In this document: positions 16,322 through 24,772 of the stretch, piece after piece
How positions within the stretch are numbered: position 1 is the first letter of the stretch
How the letters are laid out: each line of letters opens with the position of its first letter
NCBI GenBank assembly: GCA_904420465.1
Contig: CAJFVL010000005.1
Span: forward strand, 1-51,410
Length of the DNA: 51,410 nt
Origin: an uncultured Clostridium sp.
GTDB lineage: Bacteria; Bacillota; Clostridia; Oscillospirales; Oscillospiraceae
Reading direction: 5' to 3'
Translations under genes and position numbers: made by a program
The notes under the pieces: generated by a model
Database searches by the model: none
What the model saw: the letters and a program-made list of their open reading frames with translations, nothing else
What the model was told of the DNA's origin: nothing

Positions 16322-17500
16322 TCAGTCCCGGACGTAAACATAGCCCTCCATAATCCTTCGGGCCGTCCGGTCCAGGTTGCCGCTGACCACCGTGTGGGTG
16401 CCGTCGGGGTTCTCCTTCAGGTCGGCATAGGCGTCCATAATCCCCCAGGGATGCCCGATCCGCACATGGGTGACCCGGTTGGAGGGGTTCCGCCCCCCGC
16501 CGCAGACGATCTCATTTACAAGCGTCCCCGGCGTGTTGGCTGCCGTCACGGTACAGATGGCTCCCGTCCCCATATAGGCGTCGATCATCTTCATGTTGAC
16601 CGAGAACAGGCGTCCCACCAGATCAATCTGGCCGGCCCCGATCTGCTTTCCGCTTCCGGCGGTATAGTCCACCGGCTTTGTGACAAACGCGATCTTGGGC
16701 AGCGTCTGGCTGTTTTTGCGGGCGTCCTCCAGATCCTTGGCAAAGCCCAGGGTGATGGCCCCGGTTCCCCGGATGATCTCCAGCTTTCTGCAGATCTCTC
16801 CGCAGTTGGGCAGGGCGTTGAACTGGGCGGGGGTCTCCGTCCCTGTGACGCCGAAATCCTCGGGGTGAACAAAGATCACCGGGTTGGCCGCGTCCACAAA
16901 GCTGTACTCATAGACCTTCCCCTCGATCTCAATGGTATCCTTCGGGCTGCCGGTGGGCAGAAGCTTTCCGGAGGCAGCCCCCTGCGGACCGACAAACTTC
17001 AGGGTGACCTTCGCGCCGGTGCCGGGCACTCCGTCGATGGCAAAGTCTCCTTCGGTCATGGCCCGCCCGTCCTTGACAGGCACCTGGGCGATGATCTCCT
17101 TTTGGGTGTTGGTGTTGAAGATATGGACCTCCGTCATGGGTTCCACCGCCTCCACCAGACCCTCGTCAATGGCAAAGGGTCCCACTGCCGAGGAGATATT
17201 GCCGCAGTTCATGGTCTTTCCCACGATGGGAGCCATCACGTCCACCTGGCCGAAGTCATAGTCCACGTCGATGCCGGGGCGCTGGCTCTTTTTGATGACC
17301 GCCACCTTGCTGGTGGAGGTATTGGCGCCCCCCATGCCGTCAATCTGCCGCCGGTCGGGGGAGCCGAAGGCACTGAGAATGACCTTGTCCCGCTCCTGCG
17401 GGTCCTGGGGCAGATCCCTGTCATGGAAAAACAGAGCCTTTGAGGTGCCTCCCCTCATATAGACACAGGGAATCTTTCTATTGGGTTTGTATTCTGCCAT
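16322..17500 (-). CDS. PrpF-family isomerase
   Basis: A 392-residue member of the PrpF family (diaminopimelate-epimerase-like fold). Relatives include 2-methylaconitate and aconitate isomerases, 3-methylitaconate delta-isomerase and 4-oxalomesaconate tautomerase. All move a double bond in an unsaturated di- or tricarboxylate. The conserved MRGGTSKALFF segment (residues 15-25) provides the lysine and substrate contacts. MNCGNISSAVG (C99) is the cysteine loop. Length is typical. It reads divergently from a LysR regulator and sits beside MmgE/PrpD, citrate lyase and LeuC/LeuD genes, so the substrate is probably an aconitate-like acid that must be isomerised before hydration and cleavage. The exact acid is open. 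Confidence 0.9.
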   Translation of the reverse strand: MAEYKPNRKIPCVYMRGGTSKALFFHDRDLPQDPQERDKVILSAFGSPDRRQIDGMGGANTSTSKVAVIKKSQRPGIDVDYDFGQVDVMAPIVGKTMNCGNISSAVGPFAIDEGLVEAVEPMTEVHIFNTNTQKEIIAQVPVKDGRAMTEGDFAIDGVPGTGAKVTLKFVGPQGAASGKLLPTGSPKDTIEIEGKVYEYSFVDAANPVIFVHPEDFGVTGTETPAQFNALPNCGEICRKLEIIRGTGAITLGFAKDLEDARKNSQTLPKIAFVTKPVDYTAGSGKQIGAGQIDLVGRLFSVNMKMIDAYMGTGAICTVTAANTPGTLVNEIVCGGGRNPSNRVTHVRIGHPWGIMDAYADLKENPDGTHTVVSGNLDRTARRIMEGYVYVRD

Positions 17501-17597
17501 GGGTATTCCTCCTTGCTGCCGCAGACAGGTTCAATTCCTCTGCTTACAGATATTTTTTTGATCCTCAAGCGAACCAACACAGAACGGAGTGGATGAT

Positions 17598-18581
17598 ATG
17601 TTCCAAAACTACGAATATTTTCTCGCTCTGGCCGAGACCCGGAACATCTCCCGGGCCGCCGAGCAGCTGTATGTCTCCCACCAGTGCCTCAGCCGCTACC
17701 TGAAAACCCTGGAACAGGAGTGCGGCCTGACTCTTTTCAACCGCAAGCCGGCGCTCTCTCTGACCTACGCCGGAGAGGTGATGCTGAAGGCCTTTCGGGA
17801 GGTTCAGCGGATTGAAAACAGCACCAGCCTGGCTCTGGCCGAGCTGAAGGACGGCAGTCTGGGAACCGTCCGCCTCGGCATTACCGAGGGGCGGCTGCGG
17901 ATCTTCCTCCCCGACCTGCTCAAGCAGTTCGGCATCCTGTATCCCAGCGTCACCCTGCAGGCGGTGGGCGCCCCCACGGCGGAGATGATCCGCTCCCTGC
18001 TGGACAACAAGCTGGATCTGGTTCTGGGCGGCTCTACGGACCAGGCCTGCCCGGGGCTGAAGTACGACACCATTCTGCAGGAAAACATGTACCTGATTGT
18101 CTCCGACCAGCTGCTGCGCCAGTACTTCCCCGACCGTTTTCCGGCCTGCAGGCAGGACTTTGCGGCGGGGGCGGACCTGCGGGAGTTTCAGTCCATGCCC
18201 TTCAGCATTGCCGCCCAGGGCTACCACTCCCGCACTATGGTGGAGGACCTGCTCCAGGCGTCAAACCTCTCCCTTAACATCATCTACGAGGCCCGCCAGC
18301 CCGACCTGCTCCACATACTGACCGCCCGGAACTACGCCGCCTCCTTCTGCCTGACCATGTACCTGCCCAATATTCAGGCGCTGAACCGCTCCGCGCCGGC
18401 GGACAACCAGCTGAACGTGTTCCCCATCCGGGGGCTGACCGCAAAGAATCCGGTCTTTCTCATCTCCCAGGAGGGGCGCTACATGCCCGACTACACAAAG
18501 GCCCTCATCCGGCTGATCCGCCAGCAGTGTCAGGACTGCTGCGCGGCAGGGGAGGAGCTTCTTCAGACAGCAGCTCCATAA
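17598..18581 (+). CDS. LysR-family regulator (prpF/citrate lyase locus)
   Basis: A 327-residue LysR-type regulator. Residues 1-60 form the winged helix-turn-helix (EYFLALAETRNISRAAEQLYVSHQCLSRYLKTLEQE region), followed by the two-lobed inducer-binding domain. The ATG at 17598 matches the usual LysR beginning; a GTG at 17589 is possible. It is divergent from the prpF-type gene with a 97-base gap, the classic arrangement for a LysR protein controlling its neighbour. Its 3' end overlaps the 3' end of the opposing PrpD gene by 77 bases. The inducer is likely the pathway substrate or intermediate, which is inference. Confidence 0.9.
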   Translation: MFQNYEYFLALAETRNISRAAEQLYVSHQCLSRYLKTLEQECGLTLFNRKPALSLTYAGEVMLKAFREVQRIENSTSLALAELKDGSLGTVRLGITEGRLRIFLPDLLKQFGILYPSVTLQAVGAPTAEMIRSLLDNKLDLVLGGSTDQACPGLKYDTILQENMYLIVSDQLLRQYFPDRFPACRQDFAAGADLREFQSMPFSIAAQGYHSRTMVEDLLQASNLSLNIIYEARQPDLLHILTARNYAASFCLTMYLPNIQALNRSAPADNQLNVFPIRGLTAKNPVFLISQEGRYMPDYTKALIRLIRQQCQDCCAAGEELLQTAAP

Positions 18582-19920
18582 CCGGGTCAATCCGCTCCAT
18601 TGTATCCAGCTCCCGGAAGTCCCGCACCAGCTGGTCCACCGCCGCCTCGGGCAGCAGCAGCTCCGCGTTCCTCCGGAATTTCTCCTCCAGCTCGGGCCAG
18701 CCCACGGGATTCCTGGGGGAGCCCTTCAGGTCGTACAGCTCTTTCTGATAGACCGCGCCGTCCTTCATCTGAATGGTCACCCTGGCCCCGCGTCTGGCCG
18801 GGAAGGCCGCCTGGACCTCCGGGTCGATGGAGCAGGCGACCCTGCGGGCCAGCGCCAGAATCTCAGGCTTGGTATACGACTGCTCCGTCAGGTGTCCCAC
18901 GCCGAAGCCGCCGTCCACCAGAGCCGCCGCCGCTCCATAGGCCAGGCTGAACTTCGCCTCCCCGGCGTTTTTCGGCTCGGCGATGTGCCCGGTCAGATCA
19001 TAGGCTACCTGGTGGGTCCCGATCTGAATCCTCTCCACCTCCTCCGGGTGAATGGAGTGTTCCCGCGCCAGGTCCAGAACCCCCTCGATGCCGGGCTGGG
19101 CGTGGCGGCAGCAGGGATAGAGCTTGTTGTAGGTGTCTCCGATGGAGTAGACCTCACCCAGCCCGCGGCAGACATCCTCCACATCCACGTCGGCCGACTG
19201 GGTCTGGAAGAGCCCGTCCTTCCCCTCCAGGGCTGACAGGCAGCCCTCCATGCCGCTTTGTGCAAGGTATGCGGCGAAAATTCCATTGTAGGCGGCATTT
19301 CCCACCTGAACGCACTTGGAGCGCTGGCCGGAGCGGGTGGCCTCCATGGTGCCGCTGGCCAGCATTCCGGCCTGCCCCAGGGCGGCTGCCAGCTGCTCCG
19401 CGTTCAGCCCCATCAGATACCCCGCGGCGGCGGCCGCTCCATAGACGCCGCAGTTGCTGGAGGGATGGAAGCCCCGGTTGATCTGGTTGGGGTTGACATG
19501 GGCGGCAATGCGGTAGGTCACCTCATACCCCGCCGCCACGGCGGCAATGACCTCCCGGCCGGTGCGGCCCAGGGCCTGCCCCATCACCAGGGCGGTGGGG
19601 ACCACCACAGCCCCCGCGTGGCAGCCCGCGTTCTTGTGTCCGTCATCCAGCTCCAGAGAATGGGCGTAGACGGCGTCAATCATGGCGGCCCGGGCGGCCG
19701 GGAAGCGCCGTCCGGGCGCCCCGATGATGGAATAATCCCCCGTCCCCAGGGACAGGCCGACCTGCTCCAGATTCCGGGCGTACTCCCAGTTTCCTCTCCC
19801 CGCCAGCGCCGCCCCCACGGTATCCATGATCCGCTCCTTCGCCTGGGATATCGCCTCGGGGGGCAGCTTTTCACAGGTCAGGCCGGCGATGAAGGCGGCA
19901 AACTTCTGCGTCAAAAACAT
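18505..19920 (-). CDS. MmgE/PrpD-family protein
   Basis: A 471-residue MmgE/PrpD-family protein, a fold that includes 2-methylcitrate dehydratase and cis-aconitate decarboxylase. It has the two-domain family pattern: the helical N-terminal domain holds DTVGAALAGRGNWE, DAVYAHSLELDDGH and HPSSNCGVYGAAAAAG, and the smaller domain follows with CRHAQPGIEG and KFSLAYGAAAALVDG. Length fits PrpD. It is the last gene of the leftward leuC-leuD-citD-citE-citF series, 39 bases after citF, with a GAGGAG site. It may dehydrate a citrate-like substrate, or take it in the reverse direction. Together with PrpF it is the part of the operon not expected in a normal citrate fermentation locus. Confidence 0.9.
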   Translation of the reverse strand: MFLTQKFAAFIAGLTCEKLPPEAISQAKERIMDTVGAALAGRGNWEYARNLEQVGLSLGTGDYSIIGAPGRRFPAARAAMIDAVYAHSLELDDGHKNAGCHAGAVVVPTALVMGQALGRTGREVIAAVAAGYEVTYRIAAHVNPNQINRGFHPSSNCGVYGAAAAAGYLMGLNAEQLAAALGQAGMLASGTMEATRSGQRSKCVQVGNAAYNGIFAAYLAQSGMEGCLSALEGKDGLFQTQSADVDVEDVCRGLGEVYSIGDTYNKLYPCCRHAQPGIEGVLDLAREHSIHPEEVERIQIGTHQVAYDLTGHIAEPKNAGEAKFSLAYGAAAALVDGGFGVGHLTEQSYTKPEILALARRVACSIDPEVQAAFPARRGARVTIQMKDGAVYQKELYDLKGSPRNPVGWPELEEKFRRNAELLLPEAAVDQLVRDFRELDTMERIDPVMELLSEEAPPLPRSSPDTAGGSAG

Positions 19921-19959
19921 GGCTGACTCTCCTCGCTTATCTTGATCCCTCCGGCGGGC

Positions 19960-21516
19960 TTACCGCTTGATCTGCCGGATCACGTCAATGACGGTCCCGT
20001 CCCGGTACTCCACAACGCAGGTGATCCGGTCGGTTGTCTCAATGGGCTTGGGCACTCCGGTCATGGACTCCGCCAGCTCCTGAAGGGCCTGGATGGTGGT
20101 GAGCCTGAGGGAGGAGTGCTCCAGGTCCTCTTTCAGCTCCTGGTAATTCCGGTGTTTGGGATTGAGGGCAACACCAGCCTCGGTGACAACAGCGGCCACC
20201 GTCTCTCCCGGGGTACACAGGGTAAAGACCCGCTTGACCACGGAGGGGGTCCGCCCCCGGATGATGGGCAGGGTCACAATGGAGATGGCCGCGCCGCCCG
20301 CCACGTCCGGACCTCCGCCCAGTCCGCCCATCATTTCGCCGGAGGAGCCTGTCAGGATGTTGACGTTGAAATCGGTGTCCACCTCCAGGGCGCCCAGAAC
20401 GCCGAAGTCCTCCCGGTTCAGGAAGCCTCCCTTAGTGTAGGCGTTGGCATAGTCCGCGTTGTCGATCTCCACCACGCCCGGCCGGTCAAAGATGGCCCGG
20501 GCGGCCACCGCGTCAAAGCTCTGGCTGCACTCTACCGCCCGCACCAGTCCCTCGTCGTACATGTCAATGATGGCGGCAGGGATTCCCCCCAGGGCAAAGC
20601 TGGCCTTGACCCCCCGCTCCCGCATCCGGTCCGCCAGATACTTGGTGGCCGCAATGCTGATGGCCCCGGCTCCGGTCTGGAAGGAGAAGCCATCCCGGAA
20701 CCGGCGGGAGGCCGCGATCAGATCCACCGTGCGCTGGGCGATCAGCAGATCCCTGGGGTTTTTGGTCAGCCGGGCCGCCCCCGCCCCGATCTTCGCCGGG
20801 TCGCCGATGGAGTCCACCCGCACAACATAGTCCACATACTGCTGGGAGATGCTGGCCGGCAGACAGGGGTAATCCACCAGATTGTCGGTGATGACAATCA
20901 CACAGCGGGCATGATGGGCGTCCACAAAGGAGTAGCCCATGGCGCCGCAGGCGTTGGGGCCGATCTGCCCCGTGCAGTTGCCGTAGTCATCTGCGGCGGA
21001 GGCCCCGATAAAGGCCACGTCGATGGTCAGCTCGCCGGACTCGATGGCCCGGGGCCGGGCCCCGTGGGGCCGGAGGATGACGGGATTCTCCATCTCGCCG
21101 GCCAGAACGGCGTCCCCCAGCTGGCCGCGGATGCCGCTGGCCTCGATGCGGTCAATGGTCCCGTCCCGGACAAAATCCACAATGGAGGGCTCCTTGATGT
21201 TCACCACGGCGCTGGGTGCGAAGCGAAGCCCCTTGATCCCCAGCTCGCGGATGGCGGTCAGCACCTGCCCCACAATCTGGTCCCCCTCCCGGAAGGAGTG
21301 GTGGAAGGAGATGGTCATGCCGTCCTCCAGACGGGCGGCAAGGATAGCCTCCTTCAGGCTGCCCACCAGTTTGGACTCCCCGGGGACCCGGTGGCCCGCC
21401 GTGCGCCGGGTCACAACAGGGCCTGTATCAGGCAGCGGCTCATAGGGACCGGCGTAGGGGCGTACACGGTACGTTCCAATTTGTTCCGGAAGCTCCCGGC
21501 CAAGACTGTTTTTCAT
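19960..21516 (-). CDS. citF: Citrate lyase alpha subunit
   Basis: A 518-residue citrate lyase alpha chain, the acyl-ACP:citrate ACP-transferase that exchanges acetyl for citryl on the acyl carrier subunit. Family segments are plain: the N-terminal SLKEAILAARLEDGMTISF and HHSFREGDQIVG, then VDVAFIGASAADDYGN-type CoA-transferase loops and the C-terminal LCTPGETVAAVVTEAGVALNP. Length is normal. The ATG overlaps the citE stop by four bases (ATGA), showing translational coupling. It follows citD and citE in the canonical D-E-F order. The true substrate could be citrate or an analogue made by the neighbouring isomerase and hydratases. Confidence 0.95.
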   Translation of the reverse strand: MKNSLGRELPEQIGTYRVRPYAGPYEPLPDTGPVVTRRTAGHRVPGESKLVGSLKEAILAARLEDGMTISFHHSFREGDQIVGQVLTAIRELGIKGLRFAPSAVVNIKEPSIVDFVRDGTIDRIEASGIRGQLGDAVLAGEMENPVILRPHGARPRAIESGELTIDVAFIGASAADDYGNCTGQIGPNACGAMGYSFVDAHHARCVIVITDNLVDYPCLPASISQQYVDYVVRVDSIGDPAKIGAGAARLTKNPRDLLIAQRTVDLIAASRRFRDGFSFQTGAGAISIAATKYLADRMRERGVKASFALGGIPAAIIDMYDEGLVRAVECSQSFDAVAARAIFDRPGVVEIDNADYANAYTKGGFLNREDFGVLGALEVDTDFNVNILTGSSGEMMGGLGGGPDVAGGAAISIVTLPIIRGRTPSVVKRVFTLCTPGETVAAVVTEAGVALNPKHRNYQELKEDLEHSSLRLTTIQALQELAESMTGVPKPIETTDRITCVVEYRDGTVIDVIRQIKR

Positions 21517-22412
21517 GTTGCCTCACCCCCAAACCGAATTCCTGCCGCAGCCGCCTTGGCCAGGGTGGCCCGGGCCCGCAGCTCCATGGGCTTATCCACC
21601 ATGCTGCCGTCCAGGGTGCACACGCCGGTGTGGCTGCGCGCGGCCTCCTCCAGCGCCTCCAGCACCCGCACCGCATTTCGGATTTCCTTTTCCGTCGGCG
21701 TGAAGCAGGCATTCACCGGATCAATCTGCCGCGGGTGGACGCAGGTCTTGCCGTCAAAGCCCAGCGTCCGGGTCATCTCCAGATCCTTCTCCAGTCCCTC
21801 ACTGTCGTCCAGGTCAGAGAACACCGCGTCCTGGGCGGAGATCCCCGCCTCCCGGCAGGCCAGCAGCACCGCGTTGCGGGCGTAAAAGATCTCCCAGCCC
21901 GGCTTGGTGCGCCGGGCGTTCATGCTGGCGGTAAAGTCCTCCGCGCCCAGGGCCATGGCCGCCACCCGGGGGCTGGCCTTCGCAATGGCCCGGGCGTTCA
22001 GCACCCCCTGATAGGACTCGATGTTGCACCACAGCTTGATTTCTCCCTGGGGCAGGCCCGCCCTGGTCTCAATCTCCGTAATCTTTTGGTCAATGGAGAC
22101 CACCTCCTCGGGGTACTCCACCTTGGGAACCCGGATGGCGTCCGGCCGTGCGCGGACCACTGCCTCCAGATCCTCGGCCAGCTCCTTGGAGTAGATGCCG
22201 TTGACCCGCACCACAATGTACTTGTCCCGGGGACGCTGGTACTTCAGGATATTGTAGACCAGCAGCCGGGCGGCGTCCTTCTCCTCCGCCGAGACCGAAT
22301 CCTCCAGGTCGTATACCAGACAGTCCTCGTTATAAAATCCGGCCTGAATCATTTTCACCGGGCTGCTCCCCCCGGCATAGAGGGAGGTGCGCATCAGTTC
22401 ACTTTTCTCCAT
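21513..22412 (-). CDS. citE: Citrate lyase beta subunit
   Basis: A 299-residue CitE-type citryl-ACP lyase of the HpcH/HpaI-related TIM-barrel family. It cleaves citryl-ACP to acetyl-ACP and oxaloacetate with a divalent metal. Conserved segments are RTSLYAGGSSPVKMIQAG, DCLVYDLEDSVSAEEKDAAR, LWCNIESYQGVLNA and GFDGKTCVHPRQIDPVN; the metal ligands are the acidic residues in DLEDSV, NIES and AEDF. The ATG at 22412 has an AAGGAGG site, so 26 extra upstream codons in frame are unlikely to be used. The gene overlaps citD by 14 bases and citF by four. Confidence 0.95.
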   Translation of the reverse strand: MEKSELMRTSLYAGGSSPVKMIQAGFYNEDCLVYDLEDSVSAEEKDAARLLVYNILKYQRPRDKYIVVRVNGIYSKELAEDLEAVVRARPDAIRVPKVEYPEEVVSIDQKITEIETRAGLPQGEIKLWCNIESYQGVLNARAIAKASPRVAAMALGAEDFTASMNARRTKPGWEIFYARNAVLLACREAGISAQDAVFSDLDDSEGLEKDLEMTRTLGFDGKTCVHPRQIDPVNACFTPTEKEIRNAVRVLEALEEAARSHTGVCTLDGSMVDKPMELRARATLAKAAAAGIRFGGEAT

Positions 22413-22707
22413 GGGGGTCCTCCTTTTCCCAGGGGAAGGCCAGCTCCGCCGCGCGGCAGACGGCGCACTCCATCCGGGCCCGGATGGCAAAGTCCAACGC
22501 TCCCTTGTCGTGGACCTCCACCAGGGCGTCCGTCACCTGAAACTCCTCCAGCACCGCGCGGAGGGTCCGTTCAATGGCCTCGCCGAACATCGCCTTCACG
22601 TCGCTGTGCAGATTGATCTGAATTCCCCCGCCGGGGTTGGGATAAAGGGAAATCTGTACGTCGCTGGACTCCAGCGTCCCGGCCATCGCGGGCTTCTTCA
22701 GCGTCAT
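22399..22707 (-). CDS. citD: Citrate lyase acyl carrier subunit
   Basis: A 102-residue CitD protein, the acyl carrier of citrate lyase. The attachment serine for the phosphoribosyl-dephospho-CoA prosthetic group is predicted at S14 in AGTLESSDVQI, the standard CitD motif. The rest (NPGGGIQINLHSDVKAMFG and the ALVEVHDKGALD stretch) is typical. It overlaps leuD upstream by four bases and citE downstream by 14, so all are one translational unit. It is loaded by the CitX-CitG fusion and CitC encoded across the divergent promoter. Confidence 0.95.
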   Translation of the reverse strand: MTLKKPAMAGTLESSDVQISLYPNPGGGIQINLHSDVKAMFGEAIERTLRAVLEEFQVTDALVEVHDKGALDFAIRARMECAVCRAAELAFPWEKEDPHGEK

Positions 22708-23231
22708 AGGCTCGCCCCCTTCGCCTGCTTCTTCATATAGGAGAACAGCCCGCCGGCCTGCATGATGTCCCGCTCCAGGTCGCTGACCGCGTCCCCGTGG
22801 AGCACCGCGCCGGTATCCACATCCCGGACAGTTCCGCTCTCCAGATCCACCTCCAGCTGATCTCCTGTGCGGATCTCGCCCCGCTGAATCGCCTGGGACA
22901 TCCCCTTGATGAACAAAACGGGGTATCCGTTGTTGATGGCGTTCCGGTAATAAATGCGGGAGCAGGTCTCCACCAGAAGGCAGGGCACCCCGGCGTACTG
23001 CAGACAGTACACCGCGTGCTCCCGGCTGGAGCCGCAGCCAAAGTTCTTCCCCGCCACCACAAAGTCGCCGGGTTTGACTTCCTTTGCAAAGCGCTCCATA
23101 CCCGGATAGTACTCAAAGGCGTACTGAGGCATCTGTCCGGGGTCCGTCTCCGCCAGATACTTGTTATGATAGATCAGGTCGGTGTCCACATCATCGCCGA
23201 ACACCCAGGCCCGGCCCGTCTGCTTGCTCAT
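22704..23231 (-). CDS. LeuD-type hydratase small subunit (second copy)
   Basis: A 175-residue aconitase-superfamily swivel subunit of the LeuD/DmdB type. Unlike the copy at 2.9 kb it keeps the canonical loop GCGSSRE (65-71), plus [10 protein letters not shown] near the N-terminus and the [11 protein letters not shown] segment. It starts 13 bases after its large subunit and overlaps citD by four bases. Being inside the citrate lyase operon strongly suggests it hydrates an unsaturated tricarboxylate to the lyase substrate, rather than acting in leucine synthesis. Candidate reactions are cis-aconitate to citrate, or a methylated or chain-extended analogue; which one is inference. Confidence 0.9.
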   Translation of the reverse strand: MSKQTGRAWVFGDDVDTDLIYHNKYLAETDPGQMPQYAFEYYPGMERFAKEVKPGDFVVAGKNFGCGSSREHAVYCLQYAGVPCLLVETCSRIYYRNAINNGYPVLFIKGMSQAIQRGEIRTGDQLEVDLESGTVRDVDTGAVLHGDAVSDLERDIMQAGGLFSYMKKQAKGASL

Positions 23232-23244
23232 GACAGAACCTCCC

Positions 23245-24525
23245 TTAGTTCAGAATATCCCGGGGATCTGTGATGCAGCCCCGGATGGCCGTGGCCATGG
23301 CGGCCATGGGGGAGAGCAGATAGGTGTGGCTGCCCTTGCCCACCTTGCCGATGAAATTCCGGTTGTTGGTGGCCACTCCCACGTCTCCCGCCGGAAGGGC
23401 CCCATAGTGCTCCGCTGTGCACAGGGCGCAGGTGGGGTTTGTGAACACCACCCCGGCCATCAGGAAGTCCTGGACCAGACCGTCCCGGACACATTTCAGC
23501 TGCACCTCCGTGGTGCAGGGGGTGATGATGACCCGGGTATTGGGGTCCACTTTGCCGCCGCCCGCCATCAGCACCTCATGGGCCGCCCTGATATCCTCAT
23601 AGCGCCCATTGGAGCAGGAGCCGATGTGGACCTGGTCCACATGGACGCCCGCCACCTCCCGAACCGGCCTGACATTGTCCGGCGCGTCCGGACAGGAGGC
23701 CATGGGCTCCAGCTGGCTGACGTCGTACTCCAGCACCCGGCAGTACTCCGCGTCCGGGTCGGCGGACAGGGCGCGGACCCGCTCCCGCACCTCGTCGCCC
23801 GCCCGCTCCGTCAGCCACTCCAGCACCGGGCCGCCGGGCATGATCAGGGGCACCTTGCCGCTCATCTCGGTGACCATGGAGCACAGGGTGATCCGCTCGG
23901 CCAGGGAGGCCCGGTCAATGGTCTCCCCCACGAATTCCACCGCCAGATAGTCCATTCCGCCGGCTCCCAGGTCGCCCACGATTTTGGTCAGCAGGTCCCT
24001 CATGCAGGTGCCCCTTGGGAACTCGCCCCTGACCACAATCTTCATGGTCTCCGGAACCCGAAACCAGCAGGTGCCGTTGACGTAGGCGGCCGCCACATCG
24101 GAGTTGCCCACTCCCGTGGCAAAGGCGCCCACCGCCCCCAGCAGATTCATGTGACTGTCCGTTCCCAGCACCACGTCGCCGGGCTTGATCAGCCCCGCCT
24201 CCAGCATCACATGCTGGCCCACGCCGTGGTTGATGTCAAACAGGTGGGGAATCCCCTGGCGCTTTGCAAATTCCCGAATGATTTTCTGGTTGTTGGACAC
24301 CTTCTCTGAGTGGGAGGGAGCCTGAAGGTCGAAGGTGAACGCCACCTTGTTGGGGTCCCACACCCTGGCCTCCTTCCCCATCTCCTGCTCAAACTGAAGG
24401 ACGCAGTTCGCCCCTCCGAAGTCCCGGGCGGAGGCCAGGTCCACATTGCACCAGACCCGCTCGCCCACCTGGACCGGCCGCCCGGCGGCACGCTCCATAA
24501 TTTTTACGATGGCTGTTTTTCCCAC
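23245..24525 (-). CDS. LeuC-type hydratase large subunit (second copy)
   Basis: A 426-residue LeuC/DmdA-type iron-sulfur hydratase subunit. The cluster ligands are in GSCSNGR (C304) and TCALC (C366, C369). GTDSHMNLLGAVGAFATG and the end SPMAAMATAIRGCITDPR are canonical. I start at the GTG at 24525 (preceded by AAAGGAG): it gives MGKTAIVKIMERAAG, the usual LeuC beginning. A farther upstream ATG at 24726 would add 67 unlikely residues. It is the first gene of the leftward operon leuC-leuD-citD-citE-citF-prpD. The gene order itself argues that hydration by this enzyme feeds citrate-lyase-type cleavage. Confidence 0.92.
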   Translation of the reverse strand: MGKTAIVKIMERAAGRPVQVGERVWCNVDLASARDFGGANCVLQFEQEMGKEARVWDPNKVAFTFDLQAPSHSEKVSNNQKIIREFAKRQGIPHLFDINHGVGQHVMLEAGLIKPGDVVLGTDSHMNLLGAVGAFATGVGNSDVAAAYVNGTCWFRVPETMKIVVRGEFPRGTCMRDLLTKIVGDLGAGGMDYLAVEFVGETIDRASLAERITLCSMVTEMSGKVPLIMPGGPVLEWLTERAGDEVRERVRALSADPDAEYCRVLEYDVSQLEPMASCPDAPDNVRPVREVAGVHVDQVHIGSCSNGRYEDIRAAHEVLMAGGGKVDPNTRVIITPCTTEVQLKCVRDGLVQDFLMAGVVFTNPTCALCTAEHYGALPAGDVGVATNNRNFIGKVGKGSHTYLLSPMAAMATAIRGCITDPRDILN

Positions 24526-24583
24526 TGTGCGCTGCTCCTTTCCATCTGCTCCAACGGCTGACACAGCCCTTTTTGATGCCTTT

Positions 24584-24612
24584 ATGTTACACAGAAAAGA
24601 GGGCGCTGGAAA
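24584..24612 (-). promoter_or_regulatory. Candidate promoter of the leftward cit operon
   Basis: Read leftward, TTTCCA (24607-24612) and TAACAT (24584-24589) stand 17 bases apart, each four of six to consensus. Transcription would begin about 50 bases before the leuC GTG. Support is only positional. Confidence 0.35.
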
Positions 24613-24637
24613 GCAGAAGATTTTTGACGGACTGCAC

Positions 24638-24684
24638 CTTTTTGTTGCACCCGCTTCAAGGGATTTCTGGAACTTTTTGTTGCA
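24638..24684. repeat. Direct repeat in the divergent cit promoter
   Basis: CTTTTTGTTGCA occurs exactly twice, at 24638-24649 and 24673-24684, 35 bases apart, between the divergent leuC and amidohydrolase genes. Such spacing suits a regulator binding two sites on one DNA face. The LysR protein at 17.6 kb or an unlinked regulator could be the binder. Confidence 0.5.
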
Positions 24685-24725
24685 GGCCGGCACGTTTCTT
24701 TTGCTTTTCTTTGGTCTCTGTCCCA

Positions 24726-24734
24726 TGCTATAGT
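24726..24734 (+). promoter_or_regulatory. Extended -10 promoter of the amidohydrolase-citC operon
   Basis: TGCTATAGT at 24726-24734 is a good extended -10 element, 39 bases before the chosen start at 24773. The -35 region is weak, which suggests activator dependence. Confidence 0.4.
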
Positions 24735-24772
24735 AGGCTTAAACGATACCATATCAGCCAGGAGGAATGATC

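Noticed and set aside
19942-21885. 647-residue open frame on the plus strand opposite citF
   Set aside because: Antisense to a certain citF gene and free of recognisable domains.
16322-24525. Assignment of the locus to nicotinate fermentation (Mii and DmdAB type)
   Set aside because: PrpF and LeuCD fit, but dimethylmalate lyase, methyleneglutarate mutase, enoate reductase and nicotinate dehydrogenase genes are absent, and CitDEF is unexplained by that pathway.
24526-24726. Long N-terminal extension of the LeuC-type protein
   Set aside because: The added 67 residues are basic and unlike LeuC, and the GTG at 24525 has a good ribosome site and gives the canonical beginning.
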